Source: Metellina segmentata
Taxonomy: Eukaryota > Arthropoda > Arachnida > Araneae > Tetragnathidae
DNA length: 64,000 nt
Assembly (NCBI GenBank): GCA_947359465.1
Contig: OX375873.1
Span: 91,223,978 to 91,287,977, forward strand
Reading direction: 5' to 3'
Shown here: piece after piece, positions 36,501-48,179 of the stretch
Numbering within the stretch: position 1 is the stretch's first letter
Layout of the letters: the number at the start of each line of letters is the position of its first letter
Notes under the pieces: model-generated
Seen by the model: only the letters and a program-made list of their open reading frames with translations
Databases searched by the model: none
What the model was told of the DNA's origin: nothing
Program-made: the position numbers and the translations under genes

Positions 36501-39500
36501 CTACGATAAACTTCATTCTAGTGCGTAAGCAGTGCTTGACAAATCTTCTGGCTGATGTCGCTAGAGGAATTTCTTCATATGGAAGGTACGCTGACATGAT
36601 ACATGTGGTATCTACGTTTTCACTGATCACCTTGATAGCTACATTGTCCCCATCAAGGAAATCAGCCAAAAGGAGGGCATTAAGATTTTTATTTACGATG
36701 ATACACATGCTCTCGGTTTGCTGCATGAGCGATCGAAGAATAGATTCCCACAGTTGCCCAGGCCTAGGATCCTTCCCTGATTGACCCAGGGTTCCTGTAT
36801 TAGGGCAATATCTATTCTTCCTTCTACTAGTATCTCATTGGTACAGTGAAGCATCAGGCCACCGTTCAGTACACCTTTGGTTACAAACTGAAGGGCCATT
36901 TGATCGAAATCTATTGAATCGATAATCCTATCAATTTCTCTCTGAATGTCCATACCATCTGCAGGAGACAACCTTGCTTCTAGGAAGGCCTCCTGAATGA
37001 TGGCCATTCTCATACCTGCGGCTGCTTGACTATACAACCATGGAGCAGATGTTCTTGGTCACTTCGTCTGTACCGAGGTACTAGGGGAAGGGGTACCATC
37101 ATCTGGCCTACCTCTTTTACCTGCTGTCTTATTTAGTCGTCTCCTGTGCTTCTATTTTTGTGCACGTGACATCGTTTCCCATCCAGGCACGAGATCAAGC
37201 ATAGAGGACTCGACTACTTCTTGTCTTCTGGATGGGGGATTGGTCGACGCGGGTCTTGAGGTTTCACATATGTCAGAGAGTTTTCTGCTGATCGCAGGCC
37301 CTGAGGGGCCACAATCGACCAGCGGTTGAGAGCCAGTCACAGTCTCGCTATGCACCTCAGTGGTAGATCCCAGAGGGATGTAGTCATTTTGGTCAAGTTT
37401 TGACTGTCTATGACGGTTTTGGGGGCGGTTTGACCCGCCATGTTTTTTTACTTTAATTTCCATAAAGCATATAAGTACTGAGGGTAAGTAAAGGTCACCG
37501 CCTGTATGAATCCTCTATGCAGGCGTAAGGCTTATTACAATGTGGGTCGCCACTTCACGAGGTGAACCTTTTGCAACAACCTTTAACCCTGGTTGCCTGT
37601 GACTTTCACATTCTCATCAGCACGGTATCCATACCTTGGACTTAGGTTGCCTTTATCTGCCTTCTCCATCATACCCGTGGGGTCTTGCAAAGACAAGACT
37701 GCACACAGATTATCTGGATCTCGGCAGATTATGCCAAGGACTATTTAGGCACCCTCCTTCTTTTTCAACCGGACTTGGGACCTGCTTTGGCGAAGTTCAA
37801 CGCCCATTTGGTTTGCAAAGCAAAAAACACCATGGGCAACTCAGTTATGGCTGTTATCCAATAGGCTGCGAATTCCTATATGGTTTGCGAAGCAACTGGC
37901 ATCCCCACAAAAGCAACTGGCATGGGCAATGCCGGGCTAGCCATGCAGTGGCTAGTGAACAAATAAAAAATGCATGTTTACGAACTGGAAATACACTGAA
38001 CATGTAATTTTTTTACAGAAACAAACAACATGCAATTTACACTAAGTAAAGTACAGTACATATTGTTGCATGAACTTAGGCTCTAGCCATACATATTCAA
38101 ATTTTAAAATAGTCTAATTTTCTTTTGTTTCTTCAAGAGGCTTGTTCTTTCTGCTTAGCGATGTTCTGTAATAATGGACTGACGATTAAACAAATACTGA
38201 TGGTTAAAAGAATGATGATTGATTGAAGTTTCACTGTATATTAGCTTAGGTTGCTAAAATAAAAAAACTATCATTTCGTTATCACCAAATTATTTTCTTT
38301 AAAAGTTGCACCACTGCATTTTTGTGACAAATTTGTCTAGAAATGAGTTAAGTCGACAAATTTTGTATTGATCAATGTTTTATTTTGTTTTTAGGAGGAA
38401 GTGGTTCTTTCCAGAATTAGAAAGAAAGCAAAACATCAAAGGAAAGGAAGTAATGCTAAAATTGAAGAGGCTCTTATAATTTCTGAAGCTATGTCTGTTT
38501 TACAGAAACCTAGGTTAGTGTTTGCTATTTCTTAAATATTCTCATTTCAATAACATTCTATTGCAAATTAATTTGCTTTCACCTAAATTTATGATTTTTT
38601 TTTTCAAATTTATGAATTTAACAAAATAAAGTCTGGTTTCAATGAAAAGGAAAATTTATTGGGAGATGTCCATTTCTACGAAAGTGAGGGGAAGGGGTTA
38701 TCACATGCAAAATCATTCATTGAAGTCGTCATGGGTGATAATTTGCTCCAGCAACTCATAATCAGTGGTACTACATCTGATACCATCCTATAAATTTGGA
38801 GCCAGTTGAACATGGCTATCATGGGAAAGCATGTTTAGGCTGTCCCTCTACTTTGATGAATACTCATTCAAAACCATGCAACTCTCTGGAGCTGATACTG
38901 CTTAGAAATTGCTTATTTGTACTTTGAAATCTCCGAGATTTGAACGATGGGTTTTACAGTCATTTATATAAACCATAAGATTATGCTGCTTAAAAAAGTT
39001 CACCAGTTATCTAAATATTAACTTGTCACATGTTTATGATTATTAAGAATTTTTGCGAATCTTTTTAGAGAAATGCATCTTTTTTTTTGACTCAATCGTG
39101 GATTCTTTTGCTAATTTCCTAATCTCAAAAAATATATAATCATGATATGTGCAAAAAAATTCAGTATTTATTTTAAAGTAATATTTACAGATGTCAAGAC
39201 TTGTTTCCTGTTAGATTGTTCTACTTTATGATTCATGTTATAAAGTCTTCCCCATCTTATGTGGCTTCATGCAGAAATTATATCAAGCTCCGTAAGCCTG
39301 TTGTAAAGGAAGAAGAGATTGAAGAACCTCCCGGTAGATTTTTGCTTCTCTCAACTGAAATAGTATTAGTTAAAATTGTATTACAATTAGCCTTAGTTAT
39401 TTTCATCAAATTAAAATATTTTTAAATCTAAATAAATGTTTTGCAATTAAAGTTAATGTTTAATTTTTGTCTGTTTGTTACCTGTGATCAAAGTTCTGAC

Positions 39501-42500
39501 GAATCTACGGCACATACAATAATAAGATTTGGCACACTGGTGATCCGAATTTTTTGCAATTTTTTGGTCATGCCGAATTTTAAAATTCAATTTAGAACAT
39601 TTTAAAATGAATTTAAAAGAATTTAATTTTTAAGTGTTTTTTGAAGAATGGCAACATTATAAAGAGATGACAGATTCTAAATTTATTTTTTCTGTTTCAT
39701 TTTGCAGAGAAACAATTTTTTAGCAGACGAAAAAAACAAACAAAATTTTACTAGGAGTTATGTAGTTCTTTTTATTATCTCCTAGATCGTCAAAGATAGA
39801 GTAAAAATTTCAAAGGATATGAAATCTGGAAAATTTTACATTTAATCGATACCTAAAGATGTGATTTTCTTTAAATAAATAATTTTAAAAGTGTAACTTT
39901 TATATTCCCCCATATGACCTTCGTGCACGGTCGAGAAATCAGATTCAATTTCCTGTGCTCAAACGCTTTCAGCGAAGGAAAGCAAAACAAAATTTTTTTT
40001 GACTGGCATTGTTTAGTTTTTTTTGTAAAATTGGGATCGCTAAAGAAAGTTTGATATGACGTCACACTGATTGGATCTCTTCGCAATTCGAATTTGGCTA
40101 CATTTGACAATGAGCGTTGCCCCTAGTTTTTTTTTGCAAAGATGGCTGTTGGTGTGGACAATGCCATGATGGCTGTTAAGAGTTTTGAAGCAAACCAAAT
40201 GGGAATTCTAAGCAATTACTGGGGGGTTAGCAAGCAGTAGTCACACCTTACCCCACGAAAAAAAATGTCATGGACAACGCCGTGCTGGCCACGCAGTGGC
40301 TAGTTTTTTATAAACCATAAATGTTGTGTATTTAGACAGTGGAGTATTTTTTAAACTTTTTTTAGGTTCTTTAAAATTGATGTATGATTTGATATGGACT
40401 TACAAATTCAAAAATAAATTTCAAATAGAAAAAGGACTTTTTGAATGCAAAATATCTCATAGCTTTTGATATACTTGAATCTCTCTATATTAAAAAAAAG
40501 TTGCTGCCGCCGCAGGATTGAAAACTGTGTTGTTTAGCTCGATTCTTAGACAGTTTCCCGAGAAAGTACTGATCGGGAAAAAAACGAAATTAACATGGTT
40601 TGTTCTTCATCGTATTCCCTGGACAATTATTAAGATTTTTTTTTGATGCTGCTATTAGTTTAGGGTTTATTAAGTTGGCGAGTGTAAGCGAGCAGGGGGC
40701 GGAGCCCCTTAGTGCTTCAAAATTTCTGTCTCAATTTTTATGCTTTGTTGGACATATATAATTTCTTCCCTCTTTTTAGCTCCCCGTGTAAAAAGTAGAA
40801 AGCTTGTTGCCAAACCTAAAATTCCTGATTATACCAATCTACCATCTTATGAAATGTCTTCAAATGGTACTCCAGCATCACTAGCACTAAATGAAACCTC
40901 TCAGAAAGAGGATCATAAGGTAAAATATTTTTCTGGATGAATTCTGCTTTGTTTTTTATCTCCACTTTCGTTTGAGCATAGCTTGGATTCAGGAAACTCA
41001 AAATATGGAAATCTGACTTCAGTTCTGGGTTAATTCATTGTGCAATAAGTTTTGTTTCACACTCATGGATGTAAAAATTTGTAATTTCTATAAAATTAAT
41101 CCATACAGTAACAATTTGCTTCTTTTCCTGATGATACACCTTCTTATCAAATGTGGGATAAATAAACTTGTAGGTTGTATTGAGGACACAAACCGTTGTT
41201 TTGACATTAAATATTTGGCCTGATATTGGATCGTGGAATGAATAAAGCAAATGAAGGAAAGTTTAAATTATTGTTTATGGTGTGAATATTCAACAATTAA
41301 TTTACAGTTTTAAAGCAGTTTCATATTAATATTGAAAGATAATTATATTGTTTTAAAGCAAAAAATAGTTGTTAGAAACTAGACTTTCATTCATGGCCTC
41401 AGTACTGTTTCGTTTTTAAATACACATTCTTAAAATTTTTATTTTTATTTTATATTTTATTTTGCACAGATTAAGGCCTATTGATATTGTAGGTTTTTAT
41501 AGGTCTCAAATGATGGCCATTGACAAGCGTTTTGTGTAAGCTGAATTCCAACTCACTACTGAAACAAAGATTGAGCGAAATTTTTTCTGTGCTGTTTTAT
41601 TACTTGTGTATCAGTGAAACCAGTCTTTGTTACTGAAACCTGCATATTCATTTCCCAAATTCATGTTTTAGTTTTAATTGAAATATTTTAAATAGACTGA
41701 ATTTAGTTAATTTGTTGTAAATGAGGATGCATTTTTTTATTTATTATAGTAATTTACAATTCTTGTTTACTCCCTTTATGCATGCAGCTTGTGGAATTAT
41801 CAAATTTTTATGTAACTTAAGCATCTTTGTATCAATTTTAGTAGGAGGATTGGTAATTATTAAATTATCAGGCACTTATTCTTATTTTGCAGCCTTTGTA
41901 TTCTTTTCCTCTTCAAAATGTGTCCCTTTTCCTCGTATTGTTTTCCGTCATGATTTCATTTCTTCATTTTATATATCCACCTTGATAAACATGATATTGA
42001 AAATTCATGAATTAAAAAAGTTATTTTTTACTATTGAAGTTTCTTTTTTTATTTTTTGCAGGAGAAAAAATGGAATGTGGAAAGTTTAACAGAACACCAA
42101 GCATCAGAGTTTAAAAAAGCCCTTAAAAAGTTTCCTAATGGAACTCTTCAACGATGGGAGAAAGTAGCATCTTATCTTGATTGTGCTGTTTCTGATGTAA
42201 GCATTAATTTCTAAGAATCCATGGTGTTCAATAAACAATTAGAGAAAATGTAGTGAATGGTAAAATATTAATTGGTTAGCATAACTATCTTGGTAAAGAT
42301 TTAATTGTTTATAAAAATTTTGTGTGAAACTATATAAAACCTTACATTTCCCCATAAATAATTTATATATTAGGTAAGTGCAAAAGATCTCCCCATTTTT
42401 TGTGATGATGAAGAAGTGGGCAAAGAACACAAAATATATATAACCTAAGACTGCATATTTGCCATTACTATCTATGACAGGGGTGGGCACACATGAGGTC

Positions 42501-45500
42501 AATGATAGCAGCATTCCAGTTTTTCATGTATTATAAAGAGCCATACCATAGTTACATAGTACTAAATACACATTTAATTAAATTAATATGGTTATGTATT
42601 CTTCACAAGTCTTAAGTGCTATGTAAAGTACACATACACTGACGAGCCAAAACAATATGACCATCCCCACATTTCTGAATTAACTCGTCTGGATGAGGTG
42701 GAGGGCACGTGATTAAGTGAGAATGGTATTTTAACTGCTGCTGAAGAAAGTAAGTAATCATTCTTGCACTTACTTTTGCAAGTGATGGGAAAGGCTGCTG
42801 ATCTGAGCGAATTTGCTAGAGGGCAGATCGTAATGGCCCGAAGACTCGGAACAAGTATCACCGAAACTGCCCGACTGGTAGGTTGTTCACGATCTGCCGT
42901 TGTTAGTATTCATGCAAAGTGGATAAATGACGGTGACACCAACAGTAGTGCCAAGGTGTGGGTCGTCCACTCGTCATCAAAGAAAAATGACGTCGGAGAC
43001 TGTCCCGCTTGGTAAAGCAAAATCGGGGCGAGACAATGGTTCAGCTAACAGCCCAATACAATGCAGGTCCAAACGCAAATGTTTCGGAACACGCAGTTCA
43101 GTGGACACTGTAGGATATGGGACTGTGCAGCAGACGTCCCACTCGTGTGCCTCTGTTGACCAAGTGTCATCACCAACTATGCCTACAGTGGGCCCGGGAA
43201 CATCGAGACTGACCATGGATGAGTTGAAGAGAGTTGCCTGGTCAGATGAATCCCGATTTCTCATTCATCGTGTCGATGGTCGTGTCAGGGTACGCTGTCT
43301 GCCAGGCGAATAGTAGCTCCCCTCTTGTACAGCAAGTAATACACTGGCTGGTGGTGGCGTTATTATGCTTTGGGGGACGATCTCATGGGTGACTCTGTGA
43401 CCTGTAGTTGTGGTAGAATAGACCATGAACGCTAGAACAAGTTGCAGCTGTTTTGCAGGCCAAATTAGGCGTAACGCATTATTGAGTAGGTGGTCGTAAT
43501 GTTCTGGCTCTTCAGTGTATAAGAAAATATAGTTAAAAGGAAAAAAAAAATACAAAATAATTTCAAAATTTTTATAAAAATAAAATATACTAAATGTTTT
43601 AATGAAAGGTATGATATTTAAAAAGACTTTCGGTCAAATCATCTCTTAGTCACTTTAAGAAAATTCACTGCTTTCAGTACTGCCTTTTTCAAACTCGTAC
43701 AACAAACAAAGTCTCATGTGGGCTTTATCACTTGCTGTGTTACACAGTCTCAATGTTTTTACAAATGCTGTCCTATCAAAAATACTGCATTTGTATGTTG
43801 AGATTCTAATTGTTATATTGGCCAACAATTCTGGTTATCGCAACATCATGTGCAATGTCAGTTGAACTGGAAATTTTGACTCTTCCAAAACAGGTAGAAT
43901 TTTTGTACATATCTGACATATGAATTGTTATTTATTGTTTGATGAAGTATATTAGGCTTTTAGGGTTTTCTATTCTTGAATTTAATACTATTTTCAAAGA
44001 TTTCATCAGGCTAATATTCTTACATAAAATACATACACATTTGAAGATGTATTTTAAGCTCTTCAGAAAAATATTTGTTACCAATAGTGTAAAAAATAGA
44101 AGATTTGATAAAGTTTTCAAAATTACTTTATCCTAAATTATGATTCAAAATGTATTTTTAATAGCTTTTTTCAGTATAATATAATTGTTAATTTGTTTTA
44201 CTAATAGTTTTATATAAGAATTTATTTACTATCCATTTCAACTTTGATTTCTTTGGATATAAATATATCAATTGAAATTATTTTTTAATAGGTTGTAACT
44301 ATGGTCAAGCAACAGAAAAGTCAACAATTTTCAAAAGCAGTCCCAACTTCTGCACAAGGTGATTTGTATTTCGTATTTGTTTTCACTAATTATATTTTCT
44401 GTAAATTTTGTGTTTTGAAGAGATTGTTTCACATTATTTGATTTATTAACTACCAATGAAATTGTCCTTGTTTTTTTAAATTTATTTTTTAAAACCTTAA
44501 ATCATTTCTTGGATTTTTTTACAGGTGTCACCGGTACAGAAAAAGAAAACTTTGGTTTTGAATTGTATGAAGAAAAAGGCTGTGAGAAAAATGGCATAAA
44601 CCATGCTGCAAAAGCTGATTTTAATGAGGACATAAAACACCAAAATGGCAATATACCAAATGGTGTCAATGGTCACACAGAAAAAATTTGGAAACAAGAA
44701 GAGCAGCAGGCTCTAGAAATTGCACTCCAAAAGTTTCCCAAAGATACTCCATCACGTTGGGAGAAAATATCTGGATTTGTGTCTACCAAAACGAAAGTAA
44801 TTTCTGCTCTCGTATATTTCTGAATCTTGATTGAGTTGGATGTAATATAACAGTTACACACAGATACTTTTTTTTCGAGCATACAATTTCAAATATTTCG
44901 ATTACCAACCATTCATAAAAGGAAAGTGTTAAGAGAAATGCCCAATATAGATTCAATACCTGTTTCAAATGTTTACTCAGTCAATCATACCTTCCCTTTA
45001 ATTTATGAAAGTACCGCTATAAACGTAAACTGCAGCTGTACTTTAAAGCTGATATGCTTAAAGTATTTCATTTTAGTTTTGTTCTCGTGTTCATCTTTTA
45101 AAGTTTTGCTAAACTAATTTTGATTACTTAACTGACATTTACTTCGAATATCTGATCAATTGATTAGAATTGTAAGGGGTGCAGGTATTTTTTGAGCGAC
45201 ACTTCCAATGGAAATTTCTGACTTCTGATATAAGTAATCTGGAAGCAGAACAGGAGTGGTTAACTTAGTAATGAATGATTTTGTATAGAATTCAGAACTC
45301 ATGCTGTTGATGACTAGAAATTTCAGAAACTCATGCTTGAAAATGAGATATTTTTGTTGGTTTGTGTTGTAGGTGAAAAGAAGTTATTGTTATTGTCTTG
45401 TTTTGACCACACACACCTGTCATCTTTGCATTTAACACTAGTATATCTTATCATGGCTTAAGTTCTTACCTCTGAATGCACCATAAGGGAAAACTGGAAA

Positions 45501-46427
45501 GCACTTAGAATGCTTATAACTGCTGTTTTGCAGTAAATTTTGGATGCAAACTACATGGATATCAAAGTTCTTATTTTGTATTAGTTCATTTTTCAAAACG
45601 AATTATCAACTATCGAGACATTTGAGCCCATTGGATAATTTTTAATTAACGTCTCAAGCACTACAACTACCTATTAACTAGGGTCGAAGTTTTATCCAAT
45701 AAGGGAAATATACGTTTACAACCACGGTCAAATGATAACATAACACCTCAGCTGCTATCCCACCCTCCAAGAAATTGTCATGTCACACCAATTGGATCTC
45801 TTCGCAATTCCAATTTCACAATAACGAGGCCATCACGGCGTTATCCGTGGTGTTGGTTTCCGAAGTAAGCCAAATGGAAATGCATAGCAAACACCGGTGG
45901 ATTACAAACGTTCACAATGGACACACCTAACCCCACAAAGTAAAGCACGGGCAGCGCAGTGCTAGCCACGCAGTGGCTAGTTGCATATAAAAAACAAGCC
46001 ACTGCCACGGACATTTATTACAATCATATATTCAAAGTTCAAACACTAATCCTCATCCTTCAAGCAATTTTTGAATTTAACAATGCAGCTTAACTTTAAT
46101 TATTTGAATTTCCATACGTGTATTAAAAATCTGAACTACAATGTCATTTTTTAGCTAATAATTTTTACTCTTTAATTACAAAAGTGAAGATTTTCATGTC
46201 GACAATGTCATATAAAGTAATTTTAACTTTGCATATCTTAGCAGTTCTCCAAACTTTTAAGATTTATACTATTATTGTAGTGTATAATTTTTCATTGTTT
46301 TCTAAGAATTGTGTTTTTATAACTTTATTCAATCTAATGATTGATTTGTTTTTTAATGTAGGAAGAATGTGTGGAACGTTTCAAAATGCTTGCACAACAA
46401 GTCAAGAAGAAGAAAGACAAGGTTTGA
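24590..46427 (+). CDS. DNAJC1: DNAJC1 (ERdj1 / MTJ1) homologue
   Basis: Eleven exons join in phase: 24590-24724, 29591-29692, 30013-30059, 32418-32589, 38395-38513, 39191-39333, 40780-40919, 42062-42196, 44292-44358, 44525-44796 and 46362-46427 (465 residues; human 554). A signal peptide ([19 protein letters not shown]) precedes a J domain at about 36-101 with [24 protein letters not shown] (HPD at 64-66) and a [13 protein letters not shown] helix. A membrane segment lies at about 122-142 ([20 protein letters not shown]). A basic cytosolic region follows, then two SANT/Myb-like domains, about 287-331 ([17 protein letters not shown]) and 408-460 ([34 protein letters not shown]). The family sits in the ER membrane, stimulates BiP through the lumenal J domain and contacts ribosomes or nuclear factors on the cytosolic side. 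Introns, especially 32590-38394, are loaded with transposons, none of which breaks an exon. Confidence 0.93.
26684..26765 (+). repeat. Degraded SINE fragment in DNAJC1 intron 1
   Basis: CATCTGAGGATGGTTCAAAA, TATCCTCAGATATTTCC and TGATTGATCCTGGA follow the SINE body (CATCTGACCGTGGTTCAAAA, TCCTCGGATCTTTCCC, CTGATCCCGGA) with many changes. It ends AATTACC. An old copy. Confidence 0.5.
30330..31279. mobile_element. Unclassified 950-bp inverted-repeat element with repeated GTGACTCACACTACA
   Basis: The left end TAGGCTAGTTCCATGC and the complement of the right end TAGGCTAATTCCATGC differ at one base, with TA on both flanks (30328-30329 and 31280-31281). The left part carries GTGACTCACACTACA near 30346, 30526 and 30714, and GTGACCCACACTACA near 30736. 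A minus-strand open stretch near 31150-30891 ([18 protein letters not shown], then [18 protein letters not shown]) may be a relic of its coding region, which I do not recognise. It lies in DNAJC1 intron 3. The TA duplication would fit Tc1/mariner-like or other TA-targeting elements. Confidence 0.62.
30765..30863 (+). repeat. Two-copy direct repeat, about 48 bp
   Basis: The unit TTTTTATYGACWATTGAAAC followed by AGTAAGAAAACATACATTAG is repeated twice inside the 30330 element, with a third partial start. Confidence 0.8.
33346..33597 (+). mobile_element. Solo LTR, 252 bp, copia-like
   Basis: TGTGATATCTGG at the start and AACATCACA at the end give a TGTGAT/ATCACA inverted terminus. A 5-bp duplication GGTAT flanks it (33341-33345 and 33598-33602). 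Copy 1 of the host element lacks this insertion at the corresponding point (AGCATAAAGATGACAG), which confirms the boundaries. Confidence 0.85.
34598..35278 (-). pseudogene. LINE ORF2, RNase H domain and C-terminus
   Basis: The open stretch has the RNase H landmarks in order: [15 protein letters not shown] (first D), [12 protein letters not shown] (E), [13 protein letters not shown] (D), [20 protein letters not shown] (H region and last D). A zinc-knuckle-poor tail ends [16 protein letters not shown]. The domain marks elements of the I group and some related LINE clades. A stop lies just before it at 35279 in this frame, so it is separated from the RT piece by at least one lesion. Confidence 0.85.
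35419..36027 (-). pseudogene. LINE ORF2, remnant spanning the deleted reverse transcriptase
   Basis: From 36027 the minus strand reads [20 protein letters not shown] (the linker that follows the endonuclease), then stops near 35900. It resumes [20 protein letters not shown], normally the end of the palm/thumb. The segment with the YADD-type active site is absent. From 35751 [16 protein letters not shown] and [19 protein letters not shown] continue the post-RT region. Two stop codons and the deletion make it non-functional. Confidence 0.8.
36028..36835 (-). pseudogene. LINE ORF2, apurinic-type endonuclease domain
   Basis: Segments in order are [20 protein letters not shown] (catalytic E, near 36810-36770), [16 protein letters not shown] (D/N metal and catalytic site, near 36500), [11 protein letters not shown] (near 36345) and [17 protein letters not shown] (final D-H pair, near 36270). 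A stop/frame change at about 36727 splits the first block from the rest. The domain would have nicked target DNA for priming. Confidence 0.85.
36836..37463 (-). pseudogene. LINE ORF1, truncated and fused to ORF2
   Basis: The ATG at 37463 opens [20 protein letters not shown], a basic N-terminus, closing by a stop near 37152. A second open piece from 37037 ([17 protein letters not shown], then [20 protein letters not shown]) resembles the nucleic-acid-binding domain that ends ORF1 in related arthropod elements. It runs without a break into the ORF2 endonuclease start ([11 protein letters not shown]). ORF1 and ORF2 normally lie in separate frames or are separated, so an in-frame deletion has joined them here. 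The domain call for ORF1 is from memory of related elements. Confidence 0.6.
39465..40305 (+). mobile_element. Helitron-like element (family B), copy 3, 5'-truncated
   Basis: It shares CTGACGAATCTACGGCAC, AGATTTGGCACACTGG, GAGATGACAGATTCTAAATT and the 3' stem GGCCACGCAGTGGCTAGT with copies 1 and 2. The initial TCTACTATTATAAAA is missing. It lies in DNAJC1 intron 6, about 130 bp after the exon ending 39333. Confidence 0.62.
40480..40713 (+). mobile_element. Short Helitron-like element (family A), 234 bp
   Basis: Starts TCTCTCTATATTAAAA and ends AGCAGGGGGCGGAGCCCCTT then AGT. Both ends match the 1.36-kb minus-strand copy at 2732-4095, and the first 180 bp after the start are also shared (GCCGCAGGATTGAAAACTGT; CATCGTATTCCCTGGACAAT). 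It is an internally deleted derivative, 66 bp before the next DNAJC1 exon. Confidence 0.62.
42637..43517 (+). mobile_element. Tc1-like DNA transposon, internally deleted
   Basis: The left end CACTGACGAGCCAAAACAAT pairs with the right end ATGTTCTGGCTCTTCAGTG, with TA at 42635-42636 and 43518-43519. It is 881 bp long, so about half of a normal element is lost. It lies in DNAJC1 intron 8. Confidence 0.85.
42784..43316 (+). pseudogene. Tc1-like transposase pseudogene, N-terminal half only
   Basis: [20 protein letters not shown] (42784) and [20 protein letters not shown] form the helix-turn-helix DNA-binding part. The frame then shifts at least twice. The first catalytic block [20 protein letters not shown] lies near 43235-43295 in another frame. 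A stop follows at 43311. The second D and the E blocks are missing; a deletion joins this point to the 3' region. Confidence 0.82.
45652..45985. repeat. SINE relic (minus) followed by Helitron-like 3' end (plus)
   Basis: 45652-45780 is a decayed minus-oriented SINE (TTAATTAACGTC, CCACGGTCAAATGAT, CCCACCCTCCAA). 45781-45985 is the terminal 200 bp of a family B element, ending TAGCCACGCAGTGGCTAGT, like copy 3. Both lie in DNAJC1 intron 10. Confidence 0.55.
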
Positions 46428-46560
46428 CACGTAACCGGTTGAACTAAGCTTTTGGCAGCTGCTTATTATTTAAACATCACTTGGGTCATAGCTTATGTAT
46501 ATATTTGTTTTATTGTAAAATATCTGAAATCCTGTATCATACTTTCTTTCAAAAATTTGC

Positions 46561-46566
46561 AATAAA
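46561..46566 (+). promoter_or_regulatory. DNAJC1: Poly(A) signal AATAAA for DNAJC1
   Basis: The first AATAAA after the stop codon, about 135 bases downstream of it, in a TTTATTTAT-rich context. Confidence 0.65.
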
Positions 46567-48165
46567 TTGTACTTTTTATTTATGGTATTTTAAATGGACT
46601 GGATAAGTTAGATGCTTTTTATTTACATTTGCTTGAAAATGCAAATGTATTAATTACTTTCCCGATATAACACAATCACCGCAGAGATATATTTCAATGA
46701 AATAGTGCTCTTAGTCCCACATTTGGAAATGATCTGCCATTTAATCAAAAGCTGGGGAAGACCCATTGGTTGGTCAGCATTCTTGAGAATGGATGAATAT
46801 TGTTCTTCCTTCATATCTCAACTATTGTCTGTAAGCTTTGATGATTTATGAAAGGGCAGATTTTAAAAGTATAACTAGCCTAATTTCTCAGTAATAATTT
46901 CTTTCCTTCTAAATTCAAGTTCCAGTTGTGCATCCTGAAATTAACAATGAGAAAAGTAATAACATTTAATGCAACATAGGCTGACTACATCTTTGAGTTA
47001 AAAACAGGACATTGAGACGATGAAAACAGGGCAGGGCTGTGATATTTTATATTCATGAAAAATTATGATAAATTTTATTTTATAAGGGTACTAAGCTTAT
47101 CATTATTTTCAATGACAACTCATACAGAAGTTTATTCCCCCTGTGAAAAAGGAAAATTTTTCCACTTTTGGGGAAATTGTGTGTTTAAATTTTGTTTCTT
47201 TAATTCAAGGATAAAACCTTTCATATATAATGTAACTTTTTATCCTTTATACAGTACAGTTCAAAATCCGGAATCCTCTGAACCTCAGCCATTTCGGATT
47301 ATTTGCATTTTTTGTCAAAAAAGAGCTCAATCTAACCTCACCCTGCGCGAATTTTGCATTTACAATAGTAAAATAGCAGATATATAAATAAAAATAATTT
47401 TTCAAAAGGAAAAAAACCATGCAAGAAATTTTACTTGCAAATCTTTTAATTTTTCTGTGGGGTATTTACTCTGAACATGTCCGCTATTTTGGGTAGTTTC
47501 ATCAATTAGGTCCAGGTTTAACTCCTTGTTCTTTAAAAATTGTCAGAAAACTAGAAAAAAAGTGAGAAAAAAAAAAACCCGGTTAGCAAAACGTCCGCAT
47601 TTGGGACCTAAGATAAATTATTGGTACCAATCGGGAATTTTCTGACTATTTTTCAAGAAAACTATGCCGATTTTTTATTTTTGTCCTTATTTTCGCGTTG
47701 CTCCTGAAGCAGCCTCAATCCTGAAATTTTATGAGAATGCTACTGAAGCTGCTTAGAAAAGGTTGGCAACCCTAGATTATGAATAATTTATCATTGATCA
47801 ATTTAAAGTTGGCATTTTTATTTAAATGGTACATTTATGATTAGCCTAACAATATAACATTTGAACTTGTTTATACCACACCTTATTCTGAAAACTAAGT
47901 GAATCCATTCAAATTCAGCAAATACAAGGTAAAAAAAATTGCCTCTACATCTTCAATTAAAAAAATTTAGACTATTACCTCCAAAAATTCTGAACATTTT
48001 CTTTTTTTATAAGAATGTTAAGATTTCTTAAAATCGAATGCAGTTTCTCAAAGATTGATTTTTAATGGTCTAACGTAAAATAACGAAATTTCACGCTCTG
48101 ACGCGCGCATAAAGCAGGGTCAACCGTATTCTACTCAAGTAACCAAGTAATCCGACCAAAGACAG
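46567..48165. other. Intergenic, no gene recognised
   Basis: AT-rich sequence between the DNAJC1 3' end and the SINE cluster. A 110-codon open frame at 47055-47387 (plus) has no recognisable domain and biased AT-rich composition; I consider it random. Confidence 0.45.
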
Positions 48166-48179
48166 TCGTGTTCGTGGGG

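Larger units (their letters stand above)
34334..37797 (-). mobile_element. LINE (I/Jockey-like non-LTR retrotransposon with RNase H), internally deleted
   Basis: It is flanked by a perfect 12-bp duplication CAACGCCCATTT (34322-34333 and 37798-37809) inside a Helitron-like copy. Reading on the minus strand it has a 5' region (37797-37464), an ORF1 start, an ORF1/ORF2 junction, an endonuclease, a reverse-transcriptase remnant and an RNase H domain. It ends without a clear poly(A) at 34334. The intact 5' end and duplication show it arrived nearly full length. About 1 kb of the catalytic reverse-transcriptase core and part of ORF1 are missing. Confidence 0.9.
33152..37956 (+). mobile_element. Helitron-like element (family B), copy 2, interrupted twice
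   Basis: It starts TCTACTATTATAAAATG (33152) and ends GCTAGCCATGCAGTGGCTAGT, a stem-loop ending on CTAGT at about 37955. Blocks shared with copy 1 continue across two insertions: a solo LTR at 33346-33597 and a LINE at 34334-37797. Without them it is about 1.07 kb. The stem GGTTTGTGAAGCAAACC lies at 34263, and further GTTTGC-GCAAA stems lie near 37810 and 37882. It is in DNAJC1 intron 4, same orientation as the gene. Confidence 0.65.

Noticed and set aside
35429..36784. Plus-strand open frames of 68 to 168 codons
   Set aside because: They are antisense shadows of the LINE endonuclease and RT remnants, with no recognisable content of their own.
41721..42089. 122-codon plus-strand frame just before a DNAJC1 exon
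   Set aside because: It is intron sequence that is very T-rich and runs into the exon in the wrong frame; the splice acceptor at 42060-42061 and phase continuity define the real exon.
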